From: Variovorax paradoxus
GTDB taxonomy: Bacteria; Pseudomonadota; Gammaproteobacteria; Burkholderiales; Burkholderiaceae_C
Assembly: GCF_022009635.1 (NCBI RefSeq)
Contig: NZ_CP091716.1
Span: 5,663,501 to 5,727,500, forward strand
Reading direction: 5' to 3'
DNA: 64,000 nt
Shown one piece after another: positions 39,798 to 48,533 of this stretch. The position numbers were made by a program, and so were the translations under genes. The notes under the pieces were generated by a model, which saw nothing but the letters and a program-made list of their open reading frames with translations, did no database searches and had not been told where the DNA came from. Position 1 is the first letter of the stretch. Every line of letters begins with the position of its first letter.

Positions 39798-41524
39798 CTA
39801 CAGCAGGCTCAATTGGGTGTCTTGCTGGGGTTTTTTGATCTTCAGTGCGGCCAGCACATCGGTCTGGCGTTGGACGATGGAAGAGACGCCCGCAATGGGC
39901 GCGGCATTGTTGATGCTCACACGGTGGCGCTGAATTCGCCGCAAGTCCGCCAGGGCAGCCTCCGGTGACAAATCGCTGCCACTCATCTTCAGGCGCTGGC
40001 GCATCACGCGGTACAGGATCAGGGCCAGCATGCAAATGCTCGCATGCGCCTTGATGCGCTCGGGCAGGCGGTGGAACACCGGCGCAATCTCGATCTCCGA
40101 CTTCAGCACCCGAAATCCCCGTTCGATGTCTGCCAGTGCCTTGTAGCGCTGCACCACCTCTTTGGGTGTCAAGTCCGCCACGTTGGTCACCAGCAGCAGC
40201 TTGCCATCCATCGCCTGGGCGCGGGCCAGAGCTGCCTGGTCGATGTCATACGTGAACAGATCGGCATGCAAATCGACCTTGATGATGCGCTTGAGGTGCG
40301 CCTCGCTCACCTCATGGAAGAAGCGTGCCGTCACACCCGCATCAGACAGCTTTCTACCCCGGTGTGCCTTGCCTGCATCTTGCGAATCGAGCTTGCCCAC
40401 CAGCTGGTCGGCGCGCTGGCGCAATTGGTCAATGCGCGCCTGACGACTGGCAGTCTGCTCGGCCGCCTGCTGCGGGTTATGGGCCGCCACCAGACGAAGA
40501 CCCTGCCATTGCGCCTCATCGATAGTCTCTTCTGTCGTTTCTTGCTCTGATGCGCGGGCTCGGGCTCGGGCGTTGATCGGCTCCAGTATGTCTGCGAACT
40601 CGCCATAGCGCCGCCCCGGCACTGCCAGGATGAACTCCAGCGCTTGATCGGTTGATCCGCTGGCCCCACCCGACAAGCGCAACTCGGACAAGGCCTCTAT
40701 GTTGTCCAGCGAAAGCAGCCCACGGTCAGCCACCACCACCAGGCGGCGGATGTGCGGGTAACGCGCCATCACCTTCTTCAAGGTCGGCTCCAACGTCGGT
40801 GCCTCGGCTGTGTTGCCCGCAAACACCTCGTGATAGATAGGCATGCCGTCGGCTGTTTGCACCACGCCGAGCATGAATTGGCGCACCACCATGCCTTCCT
40901 TGGACATCCCATAGCGGCGCACGTCACCCTCTTGCTGGCTCAGTCCTTGGGCGCGGATGGTGGTCAGGTCGTAGAACACCACCGACAGATCCTCATCAAT
41001 CAGCGGGCGCAAAGGCCCGCCACGCATTCATCCACCGCGTCCTGGTGGTCCATGAGCGCATCCATGCTGCGCAGCAGTTGCTGGTGGGTGAGTGCCTCTG
41101 CATCGATACCCGGCATGCTGACGGTTTGCAGCCAGCGCAGCACCCCGAGCTTGGAGTCGGGGTCGCACAGCCGGTTAAAGACCATCACCCGCAGGGCATG
41201 CTCGATGGGGTTGGTAAAGCGTGCGCGGCGAAAGACAGCAGCCAAGCCATCGAAACCCAACTCGTGCCAGAGTTGATCCAGCGCCCAGACATCGCCCAGG
41301 GCCAGTGCGGATTCAAAACGCACCTGGGGAACGGATGTCTCACTCAGTGAGCGACCCTTGGCGCGAAGCAGACCGCCCAGCAGTGAGTCGACTTGTCCAT
41401 CTGTTTCGTCCACCCGCCCGATGGTGGCCAGCGTGCGCTGGCGGGGTTTGCCGTGTTCGTCTCGGAAGGACTCCACCAACTGGGCGTAGGTGTGGCCGCC
41501 TGAGCGGGTGAGCTTGATGAACAT
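39798..41524 (-). pseudogene. IS1634-family transposase in two frames (frameshifted)
   Basis: The N-terminal part runs from ATG 41524 (MFIKLTRSGGHTYAQLVES) to a stop at 41000; the C-terminal part runs from about 41020 to 39798 (LIDEDLSVVFYDLTTIRAQG ... ). Adding or re-reading one T at CTTT near 41011-41013 gives VAGLLRPLIDEDLS and a continuous 575-residue DDE protein. Acidic residues fit FYDLTT, VVADRGLLS and IERGFRVLKSEIEI. Either a one-base loss (inactive) or -1 programmed slippage is possible; the CTTT site is weak for slippage. Confidence 0.85.
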
Positions 41525-41609
41525 AGAAGAAGTGTAGCAAAAAAATACGGGCAATTGCCAACACATCAGCAATAAAACATTGCCACTACATAAAAATCAA
41601 AACGCCTCA

Positions 41610-41624
41610 GCTAAGTGCTTGATT
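41610..41624. repeat. IS subterminal direct repeat, right
   Basis: Second copy of GCTAAGTGCTTGATT, about 57 nt inside the right end. Confidence 0.8.
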
Positions 41625-41664
41625 CATATGGCACCGGTCCGCGAAAACATCGGAAAACGGCGGT

Positions 41665-41681
41665 TTGGTGTCGAACTCGGG
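41665..41681. repeat. IS right inverted repeat
   Basis: TTGGTGTCGAACTCGGG, complement of the left end. Confidence 0.9.
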
Positions 41682-41687
41682 TTGCCA
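41682..41687. repeat. Target-site duplication, right copy (TTGCCA)
   Basis: Matches the left copy at 39729-39734; fixes the element borders. Confidence 0.85.
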
Positions 41688-42238
41688 GCCTGCATCCACG
41701 GGTACAGCTGGAAGTGATGTGCGGGCCGACGCCGCGGCTGCACGAGTTGCTGGCCCGGCATGCAGTCGACCTGGCACTGGTCTCGGTGGCGGGCGATGGC
41801 GCGGGCGGCGACGTGATCCGGCGCGAGCCGCTGGTCTGGGTGGCGCAGCGTGGCGGCACCGCCGCATCGCTGGACCCGCTGCCGCTGGCGCTGGGCGCAC
41901 CGGATGCGCTGGACCATCTGCTGCCGAAGCAGGCGCTCGAGGCTGCGGGCCGGGCGTACCGGCTTGCTTACGCGAGCAGCAGCCTCTCTGGGCTCGTGGG
42001 GATGGCGCGATCTGGCCAGGCGGTCATCGTGCTCACGCGCACGGCCGTGCCCGACGATCTGCAGATCCTCACGTCGGAACACGGGCTCCCCCACTTGCCG
42101 AGCGTCGGGGTCACGCTCGCATTCGACCGTGAAGAGCCGACCGCATTGACCGCCGCGTTCGCGGCGCACGTCAGGAAGTTTCTTCCCGCGGCTTGAGCAG
42201 TACCGTCGGCCTTTCCAAGAAGCAGACCGAGACGGTTG

Positions 42239-42263
42239 TTATTCAACCGAATCGGTAGAATAA
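42239..42263. promoter_or_regulatory. 25-bp palindrome, candidate TetR-type operator
   Basis: Arms of 11 nt, TTATTCAACCG and CGGTAGAATAA, match at 10 of 11 positions around a 3-nt centre. The ACCG-N3-CGGT core and length suit a TetR or MarR-type operator. It lies 43 nt after the lysR stop, in a 300-nt stretch with no confident gene, and near the TetR gene at 42499-43074. Confidence 0.5.
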
Positions 42264-42342
42264 TGAAAGCACCCGAATACAGAAATCAAGGAAAGACAGG
42301 TTGGCCCTCCCGCACACCGCACGCTCGATCGTCACTCGACGC

Positions 42343-42495
42343 ATGAGGGCGATCGTGCTCTTCGGCGCGGCGCTTTACGGGCTTTATCTGGCGAGCACGA
42401 CCGTTGCGGCACTGATGCCCACAGTGCGCATTTCGGTCAGCGTGGGACGCGGGATTCTCGGCCCCAGGTTCATCAGCTTCATCTGCGGCTTGTGA
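42343..42495 (+). CDS. Possible 50-residue membrane peptide
   Basis: A short frame (MRAIVLFGAALYGLYLASTT) with one predicted membrane helix and a basic tail. An in-frame TTG at 42301 behind AAGGAAAGACAGG would lengthen it to 64 residues. A 27-codon ATG frame from 42263 ends in ATGA at the 42343 start, which could couple them. The gene is not recognised and may be a remnant. The rest of 42197-42498 holds only the palindrome. Confidence 0.25.
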   Translation: MRAIVLFGAALYGLYLASTTVAALMPTVRISVSVGRGILGPRFISFICGL

Positions 42496-42498
42496 GAC

Positions 42499-43074
42499 TC
42501 AGCGCGTTGGCGCCGGCCTCTTTTCACCGTGGCCGAGTGCGTCCATTGCCGACGCGACGATGTCGCCACGCCATTCCTTTTTCTGGTCCAAGCGAACGGC
42601 CAGCAGTGCCGTGACCGAGAGGCCGGTGAACGCGCTGGTCACGCGGATGATCCGCTCCAGCGTGGTGTTCTGCAGGTCGGTGCCCAGCACCTTGTAGACC
42701 AGCAGGCCCATCTCCGTGAGCTTCGGATCGACGTCTTCTTCGCTGCCGGCAAGCCGATTGGCGAAGGCCGACACGCCGGGCCATTCGAAAGCGAAGTCGA
42801 CGGAAGCCTCCACCGCGGCCCTGTCGCGCTCGATGCCGGGGGGAATGTCTTCGACGCTGGCCAAGAGGGCCATCAGATGGTCGGTGCTGGCCTTGAAGCC
42901 CGCCTCGTAGATCGCCTGCTTGCTGGGGTAGTGATGCAGCAGCCCCGCTTTCGAGTAGTTGACGGCATCCGCGATCTGCTGGAGCGACGTATGGTCGAAG
43001 CCATGCTTGGCGAACAATCCGGCAGCACGGTCGACGATCTCGGCGTCTATTTGAGCTTTGGTCGGCTTGGGCAT
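42499..43074 (-). CDS. TetR-family transcriptional regulator
   Basis: Repressor-type protein of 191 residues with an N-terminal HTH (about 8-55; IVDRAAGLFAKHGFDHTSLQ and IADAVNYSKAGLLHHYPSK) and a C-terminal ligand domain of unknown specificity. The gene is convergent with the small frame at 42343. The palindrome at 42239-42263 is a candidate site but lies 235 nt beyond this gene's 3' end, so autoregulation is not indicated. No adjacent efflux gene is present to suggest a ligand. Confidence 0.92.
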   Translation of the reverse strand: MPKPTKAQIDAEIVDRAAGLFAKHGFDHTSLQQIADAVNYSKAGLLHHYPSKQAIYEAGFKASTDHLMALLASVEDIPPGIERDRAAVEASVDFAFEWPGVSAFANRLAGSEEDVDPKLTEMGLLVYKVLGTDLQNTTLERIIRVTSAFTGLSVTALLAVRLDQKKEWRGDIVASAMDALGHGEKRPAPTR

Positions 43075-43156
43075 CGGGGCAGTCTATGCGCGACCCTTGC
43101 GGTCGACGGGCTGGGGACGAAACAGGCAAAAAAATAGCCCCTTGCGGGGCCATTCT

Positions 43157-43246
43157 TGGAGGAGAGGGAGGGATTCGAACCCTCGGTACTATCGCTAGTA
43201 CGCCTGATTTCGAGTCAGGTACATTCGACCACTCTGCCACCTCTCC
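43157..43246 (-). tRNA. tRNA-Ser (anticodon CGA)
   Basis: A 90-nt class II tRNA on the - strand. Acceptor stem GGAGAGG/CCTCTCC, anticodon arm CCTGA-CTCGAAA-TCAGG (anticodon CGA, reads UCG), a long variable arm (GTACTA..TAGTAC), T arm GAGGG-TTCGAAT-CCCTC and an encoded CCA. The base before CCA (position 73) reads T rather than the G usual in bacterial serine tRNAs. It lies about 60 nt from the 3' end of serS. Confidence 0.96.
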
Positions 43247-43305
43247 GGTGCTGTCGAGCCTCTGATTATAGCGGAGAAATTTCCGTTATTTGAAGCCCTC
43301 GTGCT

Positions 43306-44646
<1,341 letters not shown>

Positions 44647-44660
44647 TTAGGGGCCGCCCG

Positions 44661-45626
44661 TCAGGCGACGGTGGCGGGGTCGACGTTGGCGCCGCAGATG
44701 ATCAGGCACACCTTCTCGCCCGCGCGCGGCACATAGGCGCCGGTCTGCAGCGCCGCCAGCGGCAGCGCGGCGGCCGGCTCCACGGCGAGCTTGAGTTCCT
44801 TCCAGAGCCACTGCTGCGCGGCTCGGATGGATTCGTCGGACAGCAGCAGTGCCTGCTCGACCTGCTGCTGCGTGATGTCCCAGGCGATGGCGCCGATGCG
44901 GCGCGCACCGAGCGAGTCGGCCGCGATGCCGCCCACTTCGACGTCGACCGGCTCGCCCGCCTCGCGGGCGCGGAACAGGGTCGGCGCCTTCTCGGGCTCC
45001 AGCGCCACCACGCGGGCGCGCTTTTCGAACCAGCCGGCAAGGCCGCCGATCAGGCCGCCGCCGCCCACGCTCACGAGCACCGCATCGGGCAGGCCGCCCT
45101 GCTGCTCGATCTCGCGGCCCAGCGTGCCGGCGCCGGCCACCACTTCGGGCTGGTCGTAGGCATGCGTGAGCAAGGCGCCGGATTCTTTCTGGCGCGTGAG
45201 GCAGGCGGCCAGCGCGTCGGGATACAGTTCGCCGACGACCACCACTTCGGCGCCCAGCGCGCGCAGGCGCGCACGCTTGGCCTCGGGCGAGACGCCCGGC
45301 AGGAACACCTGGCAGGGCACGCCCAGCGCACTGGCCGCGGCGGCGGTGGCAATGCCTGCATTGCCGCCGGAGGCCACGACCACGCCGCTTGCGGGAATAT
45401 CGTTGGCCAGCAGCCGGTTCATCATGCCGCGCGCCTTGAAGCTGCCGCTGACCTGCATGTGCTCGAGCTTCAGCCAGACCTCGGCGCCCGGCGCCGTGAC
45501 GCCGAAGGCCGACGCCGGCAGTTTCCACAGCGGGGTTTCGCGCAGGAAGTGGCCGGCACGCTCGCCCAGCCTTTGGGCTGCGCTATCTATTTCAGAGCGC
45601 CAGTCGGTGTTTTGCTTGTCGTTCAA
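44661..45626 (-). CDS. PLP-dependent serine/threonine dehydratase-like enzyme
   Basis: Fold-type II PLP enzyme of 321 residues, without the ACT regulatory domain of biosynthetic IlvA, so like catabolic dehydratases or serine racemase. The PLP lysine lies in SGSFKARGMMNRL; a phosphate-binding glycine loop is VSVGGGGLIGG, and SGGNAGIATAAAA is the substrate loop. The frame has no ATG near the right place. The TTG at 45626, overlapping the ispH TGA, gives a full-length product and coupling. Exact substrate cannot be read. Confidence 0.85.
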   Translation of the reverse strand: MNDKQNTDWRSEIDSAAQRLGERAGHFLRETPLWKLPASAFGVTAPGAEVWLKLEHMQVSGSFKARGMMNRLLANDIPASGVVVASGGNAGIATAAAASALGVPCQVFLPGVSPEAKRARLRALGAEVVVVGELYPDALAACLTRQKESGALLTHAYDQPEVVAGAGTLGREIEQQGGLPDAVLVSVGGGGLIGGLAGWFEKRARVVALEPEKAPTLFRAREAGEPVDVEVGGIAADSLGARRIGAIAWDITQQQVEQALLLSDESIRAAQQWLWKELKLAVEPAAALPLAALQTGAYVPRAGEKVCLIICGANVDPATVA

Positions 45627-46591
45627 GAGATGTGTCCAGGTGGCGGAATGTCGTCGAGCTTGAGGCCCTTGGGAAGCGGAAACTTGATGGTTTCCTCGAT
45701 GCCGTCCATCTTGCGGACCGACACCGCGCCGAGCGCGCGCACCCGGTCGATCACCTCGCGCACCAGCACCTCGGGGGCCGAGGCGCCAGCCGTGAGGCCG
45801 ATGCGCGTCTTGCCCTCGAACCACTCGGGCTTGAGCTCTTCGGCCGAATCGACCATGTAGCTCTCGGTGCCCAGCCGCTGCGCCAGTTCGCGCAGCCGGT
45901 TGCTGTTGGAGCTGGTGGGGCTGCCGACCACGATCACCAGGTCGACCTGCGGGCTCATGATCTTCACCGCGTCCTGGCGGTTCTGGGTGGCGTAGCAGAT
46001 GTCCTGCTGCTTGGGCTCGCGCACGGCCGGAAAGCGCGCGCGCACCGCGGCGGCGATCTCCGCCGCGTCGTCCACGCTCAGCGTGGTCTGGGTGACGACC
46101 GCGAGCTTGTCGGTCTGCGCCGGCGCGACCTTCGCCACGTCTGCCACGTCTTCCACCAGGTGGATGCCGCTGGACAGCTGGCCCATCGTGCCCTCGACCT
46201 CGGGGTGCCCCTTGTGGCCGATCATGATGAACTCGTAGCCCTCTTTCGCGAGCTTGGCCACCTCGACGTGCACCTTGGTCACCAGCGGGCAGGTGGCGTC
46301 GAAGATCTCGAAGCCGCGGTCGCGCGCCTCCTGCTCCACGGCCTTGCTCACGCCGTGCGCGCTGAACACCAGCGTGGCGCCGGGGGGCACGTCGGACAGC
46401 TCCTCGATGAAGATCGCGCCCTTGGCCTTGAGCTCGTTCACCACGTAGGTGTTGTGCACGATCTCGTGGCGCACGTAGATCGGCGCGCCGAACTTGGCGA
46501 TGGCGCGCTCGACGATCTCGATGGCGCGGTCGACCCCCGCGCAGAAGCCGCGCGGCTCGGCCAGGATGACTTCGGAAATGCCGGTGTTCAT
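45623..46591 (-). CDS. ispH: 4-hydroxy-3-methylbut-2-enyl diphosphate reductase IspH
   Basis: Iron-sulfur enzyme of the last step of the non-mevalonate isoprenoid pathway. The product is 322 residues from the ATG at 46591. Three cluster cysteines are seen in PRGFCAGVDRA, FDATCPLVTK and ICYATQNRQ, with the histidine motifs RHEIVHN and GHKGHPEVEG. It overlaps fkpB upstream (ATGA) and the dehydratase gene downstream, a compact operon. Confidence 0.97.
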   Translation of the reverse strand: MNTGISEVILAEPRGFCAGVDRAIEIVERAIAKFGAPIYVRHEIVHNTYVVNELKAKGAIFIEELSDVPPGATLVFSAHGVSKAVEQEARDRGFEIFDATCPLVTKVHVEVAKLAKEGYEFIMIGHKGHPEVEGTMGQLSSGIHLVEDVADVAKVAPAQTDKLAVVTQTTLSVDDAAEIAAAVRARFPAVREPKQQDICYATQNRQDAVKIMSPQVDLVIVVGSPTSSNSNRLRELAQRLGTESYMVDSAEELKPEWFEGKTRIGLTAGASAPEVLVREVIDRVRALGAVSVRKMDGIEETIKFPLPKGLKLDDIPPPGHIS

Positions 46592-47031
46592 AGCACGCCG
46601 ATGAGCTTCACTTCGAAGGTCACGGGCTGGCCGGCCAGCGGGTGATTGAAGTCGAAGCGCACGCCGGTCTCGTTCGACTCGATCACCGCGCCGGCGTAGC
46701 TGCCGCTGCCGTCGGGCGTGGGGAACTGCACCACGTCGCCCACGGCGTACTGCTCGTCGGGGTCGCCCATCTGGGCGAGCAGCTTGCGGGCCACCCACTG
46801 CTGCATGTCGGGGTTGCGTTCGCCGAAGGCCTCGCCAGCGGGCAGTTCGAAGGTGGCGTGGGTGCCCTCCTCCAGGCCCATCAGGCGCTGCTCCATGGCG
46901 GGAGAAAGCTCGCCGGTTCCCAGCGACAGGGTCGCGGGCTTGTCGGCGAAAGTATTGATGATGTCGCCTGCCGGCCCGGCCAGCCGGTAGTGCAAGGTCA
47001 GGAAGGAGCCGAAAGTCACGACTTGGGACAT
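46588..47031 (-). CDS. FKBP-type peptidyl-prolyl isomerase (SlpA/FkpB-like)
   Basis: Proline isomerase of 147 residues from the ATG at 47031; a TTG nine codons earlier is possible. Opens [16 protein letters not shown] with the FKBP fold and an inserted flap ([20 protein letters not shown]). The ends match SlpA/FkpB (E. coli 149 residues), which often sit next to ispH as here. No signal peptide, so cytoplasmic. The stop overlaps ispH. Confidence 0.93.
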   Translation of the reverse strand: MSQVVTFGSFLTLHYRLAGPAGDIINTFADKPATLSLGTGELSPAMEQRLMGLEEGTHATFELPAGEAFGERNPDMQQWVARKLLAQMGDPDEQYAVGDVVQFPTPDGSGSYAGAVIESNETGVRFDFNHPLAGQPVTFEVKLIGVL

Positions 47032-47139
47032 GGGAGCAGCGGAGGTGGGGGAAGACAAGGTGGGTGTCCCGATAAACTGGCCCTCATTTTAAGGATCGGG
47101 GCTTCCACCCGGCTCCACCAAGGTTTCACCCAGGGTTTC

Positions 47140-47817
47140 ATGGCATTCAAGGATCTCCCTCTCGACGCCCGTCCCCGCGAAAAACTCATCTCGCGAGGCG
47201 CCGCCGCACTGGCCGATGCCGAGTTGCTGGCCCTGCTGCTGCGCACCGGCGTGGCGGGCAAGAACGTGTTGCAACTGGCCCAGCAACTGCTCGAGCGCTT
47301 CGGCGGCCTGTCGGGCCTGCTGCACACCGGCGCCGACGATCTCAAGGCCATCAAGGGCATGGGCGGGACCGCCAAGCGCTCCGAGCTGATCGCGGTGCTC
47401 GAGCTGGCACGGCGCGCCATGGGCGAGAAGCTCAAGGAACGCACGGTGTTCGACTCCCCCGAGGCGGTCAAGCAGTACCTGCAGCTGCACATCGGCTCGC
47501 GCCCGCACGAGGTGTTCGTGGTCGTGTTCCTCGACGTGCAGCACCGGCTCATCATGCTGGAAGAAATGTTCCGCGGCACGCTCACCCAGACCAGCGTCTA
47601 CCCGCGCGAAGTGGTCACGCGTGCCATCCACCACCAGGCCGCGGCCGTGGTGCTGGCCCACAACCACCCGAGCGGCAGCATCGAGCCGTCGCGCGCCGAC
47701 GAATCGCTCACGCAGACGCTGCGCGCCGCACTCGCACTGGTCGATGTGCGGGTGCTCGACCATGTCATCGTGAGCCCCGGCCAGAGCTTCTCGATGGCCG
47801 AGAAAGGATTGCTCTGA
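47140..47817 (+). CDS. radC: RadC-family JAB/MPN protein
   Basis: 225-residue RadC. The N-terminal HhH-like part includes [15 protein letters not shown] and the [16 protein letters not shown] stretch. The C-terminal JAMM metal motif is intact ([18 protein letters not shown], about 170-187). Despite its name the family has no proven repair role. It is divergent from fkpB and its stop overlaps the Smr-domain gene start (TGATG). Confidence 0.95.
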   Translation: MAFKDLPLDARPREKLISRGAAALADAELLALLLRTGVAGKNVLQLAQQLLERFGGLSGLLHTGADDLKAIKGMGGTAKRSELIAVLELARRAMGEKLKERTVFDSPEAVKQYLQLHIGSRPHEVFVVVFLDVQHRLIMLEEMFRGTLTQTSVYPREVVTRAIHHQAAAVVLAHNHPSGSIEPSRADESLTQTLRAALALVDVRVLDHVIVSPGQSFSMAEKGLL

Positions 47818-48473
47818 TGCCTCCACGTTCACCCGCGCTCAAGAACCTCGCCGACCTCAAGCAGGTGCAGCGCGTGCTGGCCGAGACCCGCGAACGCGAA
47901 GCCGCGGAAGCGGCTGCCAAGGCCGCCGCAGAACGCAAGCGCGCCGCCGAGAAAGACCTGTTCGCCCGCGCCATCGGCGCCACCGAACCGCTGCGCCGCA
48001 AGGCCGCCGTGCCGCTCGCGCCAGAGCCACCCGCCCCCATTCCGGTGCAGCACCAGCTCGACGAGCAGCGCGTGCTGCGCGAATCGCTCTCCGACGAGTT
48101 CGACGTGACCACGCTGCTCGACGTGGACGACGCCATGAGTTTTCGCCGTCCCGGCATCGGCACCGACGTCACTGCGCGGCTGCGCAAGGGCGACTGGTCC
48201 ATACAGGCGCAGGTCGACCTGCACGGACTGCGCAGCGACGAGGCGCGCGAATCGCTCGGCGGCTTCATCCGCAATGCCTACAAGCAGGGACTGCGCTGCG
48301 TGCGCGTGGTGCACGGCAAGGGCCTCGGTTCGCCGGGCAAGCAGCCCGTGCTCAAGACCAAGACGCAGCGCTGGCTGATCCAGAAGAACGAGGTGATCGC
48401 CTTCGTGCAGGCGAAACCGGCGGAAGGCGGCGCCGGGGCGCTGGTGGTGCTGCTGGCGCCCGCGCGGCGCTGA
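47817..48473 (+). CDS. Smr-domain protein
   Basis: 218-residue cytoplasmic protein. The N-terminal half is an Ala/Glu/Arg-rich helix followed by a Pro-rich linker. The C-terminal Smr domain is about 126-215 (VDLHGLRSDEARE and VRVVHGKGLGS), with nuclease-like DLHG and HGKG motifs. The family includes MutS2-linked and stand-alone putative RNA or branched-DNA endonucleases; its exact substrate is unknown. Coupled to radC. Confidence 0.93.
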   Translation: MPPRSPALKNLADLKQVQRVLAETREREAAEAAAKAAAERKRAAEKDLFARAIGATEPLRRKAAVPLAPEPPAPIPVQHQLDEQRVLRESLSDEFDVTTLLDVDDAMSFRRPGIGTDVTARLRKGDWSIQAQVDLHGLRSDEARESLGGFIRNAYKQGLRCVRVVHGKGLGSPGKQPVLKTKTQRWLIQKNEVIAFVQAKPAEGGAGALVVLLAPARR

Positions 48474-48486
48474 GCCAGAAAGCAGA

Positions 48487-48517
48487 CAGGCAGGAGACGC
48501 CGGACGCCTCCTGCCTG
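48487..48517. terminator. Hairpin between convergent smr and nucleotidase genes
   Basis: Perfect 10-bp arms CAGGCAGGAG and CTCCTGCCTG with an 11-nt loop, centred between the two stop codons. It can serve both strands, although neither side has a strong T-run. Confidence 0.7.
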
Positions 48518-48533
48518 CCCTCGCAGCTGCCTC

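Larger units (their letters stand above)
39735..41681 (-). mobile_element. IS1634-family (DDE) insertion sequence
   Basis: A 1,947-bp element bounded by perfect 17-bp inverted repeats (CCCGAGTTCGACACCAA at 39735-39751 and its complement at 41665-41681) and flanked by a 6-bp duplication. It carries one long transposase frame in two pieces on the - strand. The family call is from transposase motifs and element size. Inside the ends lies a 15-bp direct repeat (GCTAAGTGCTTGATT at 39756-39770 and 41610-41624), possibly transposase-binding sites. Confidence 0.92.
39386..42196 (+). pseudogene. LysR-family regulator (dgdR-like) split by an insertion sequence
   Basis: The 5' part (39386-39734, GTG start after AGGAG) encodes the HTH half: LRSFVAIAETGALGRAAARVGRTQSALS and on to FLPYLLQGFA. 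The 3' part (41688-42196) continues SLHPRVQLEVMCGPTPRLHELL to the normal end of the effector domain. Joining 39386-39734 to 41688-42196 (one target copy kept) gives 858 nt, an unbroken 285-codon LysR. As read, translation stops within the element after PRHQPR-type codons, so the DNA-binding half alone may be made. It faces dgdA and is probably its former regulator. Confidence 0.9.

Noticed and set aside
39735..41681. Nested element reading: short element carrying the IS with a 15-bp target duplication
   Set aside because: The outer 17-bp ends with a 6-bp duplication restore the lysR frame exactly, so one element explains everything.
44660..45824. Longer frame for the PLP dehydratase into ispH
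   Set aside because: The extension is the wrong phase of ispH; the TTG at 45626 is the first plausible coupled start.
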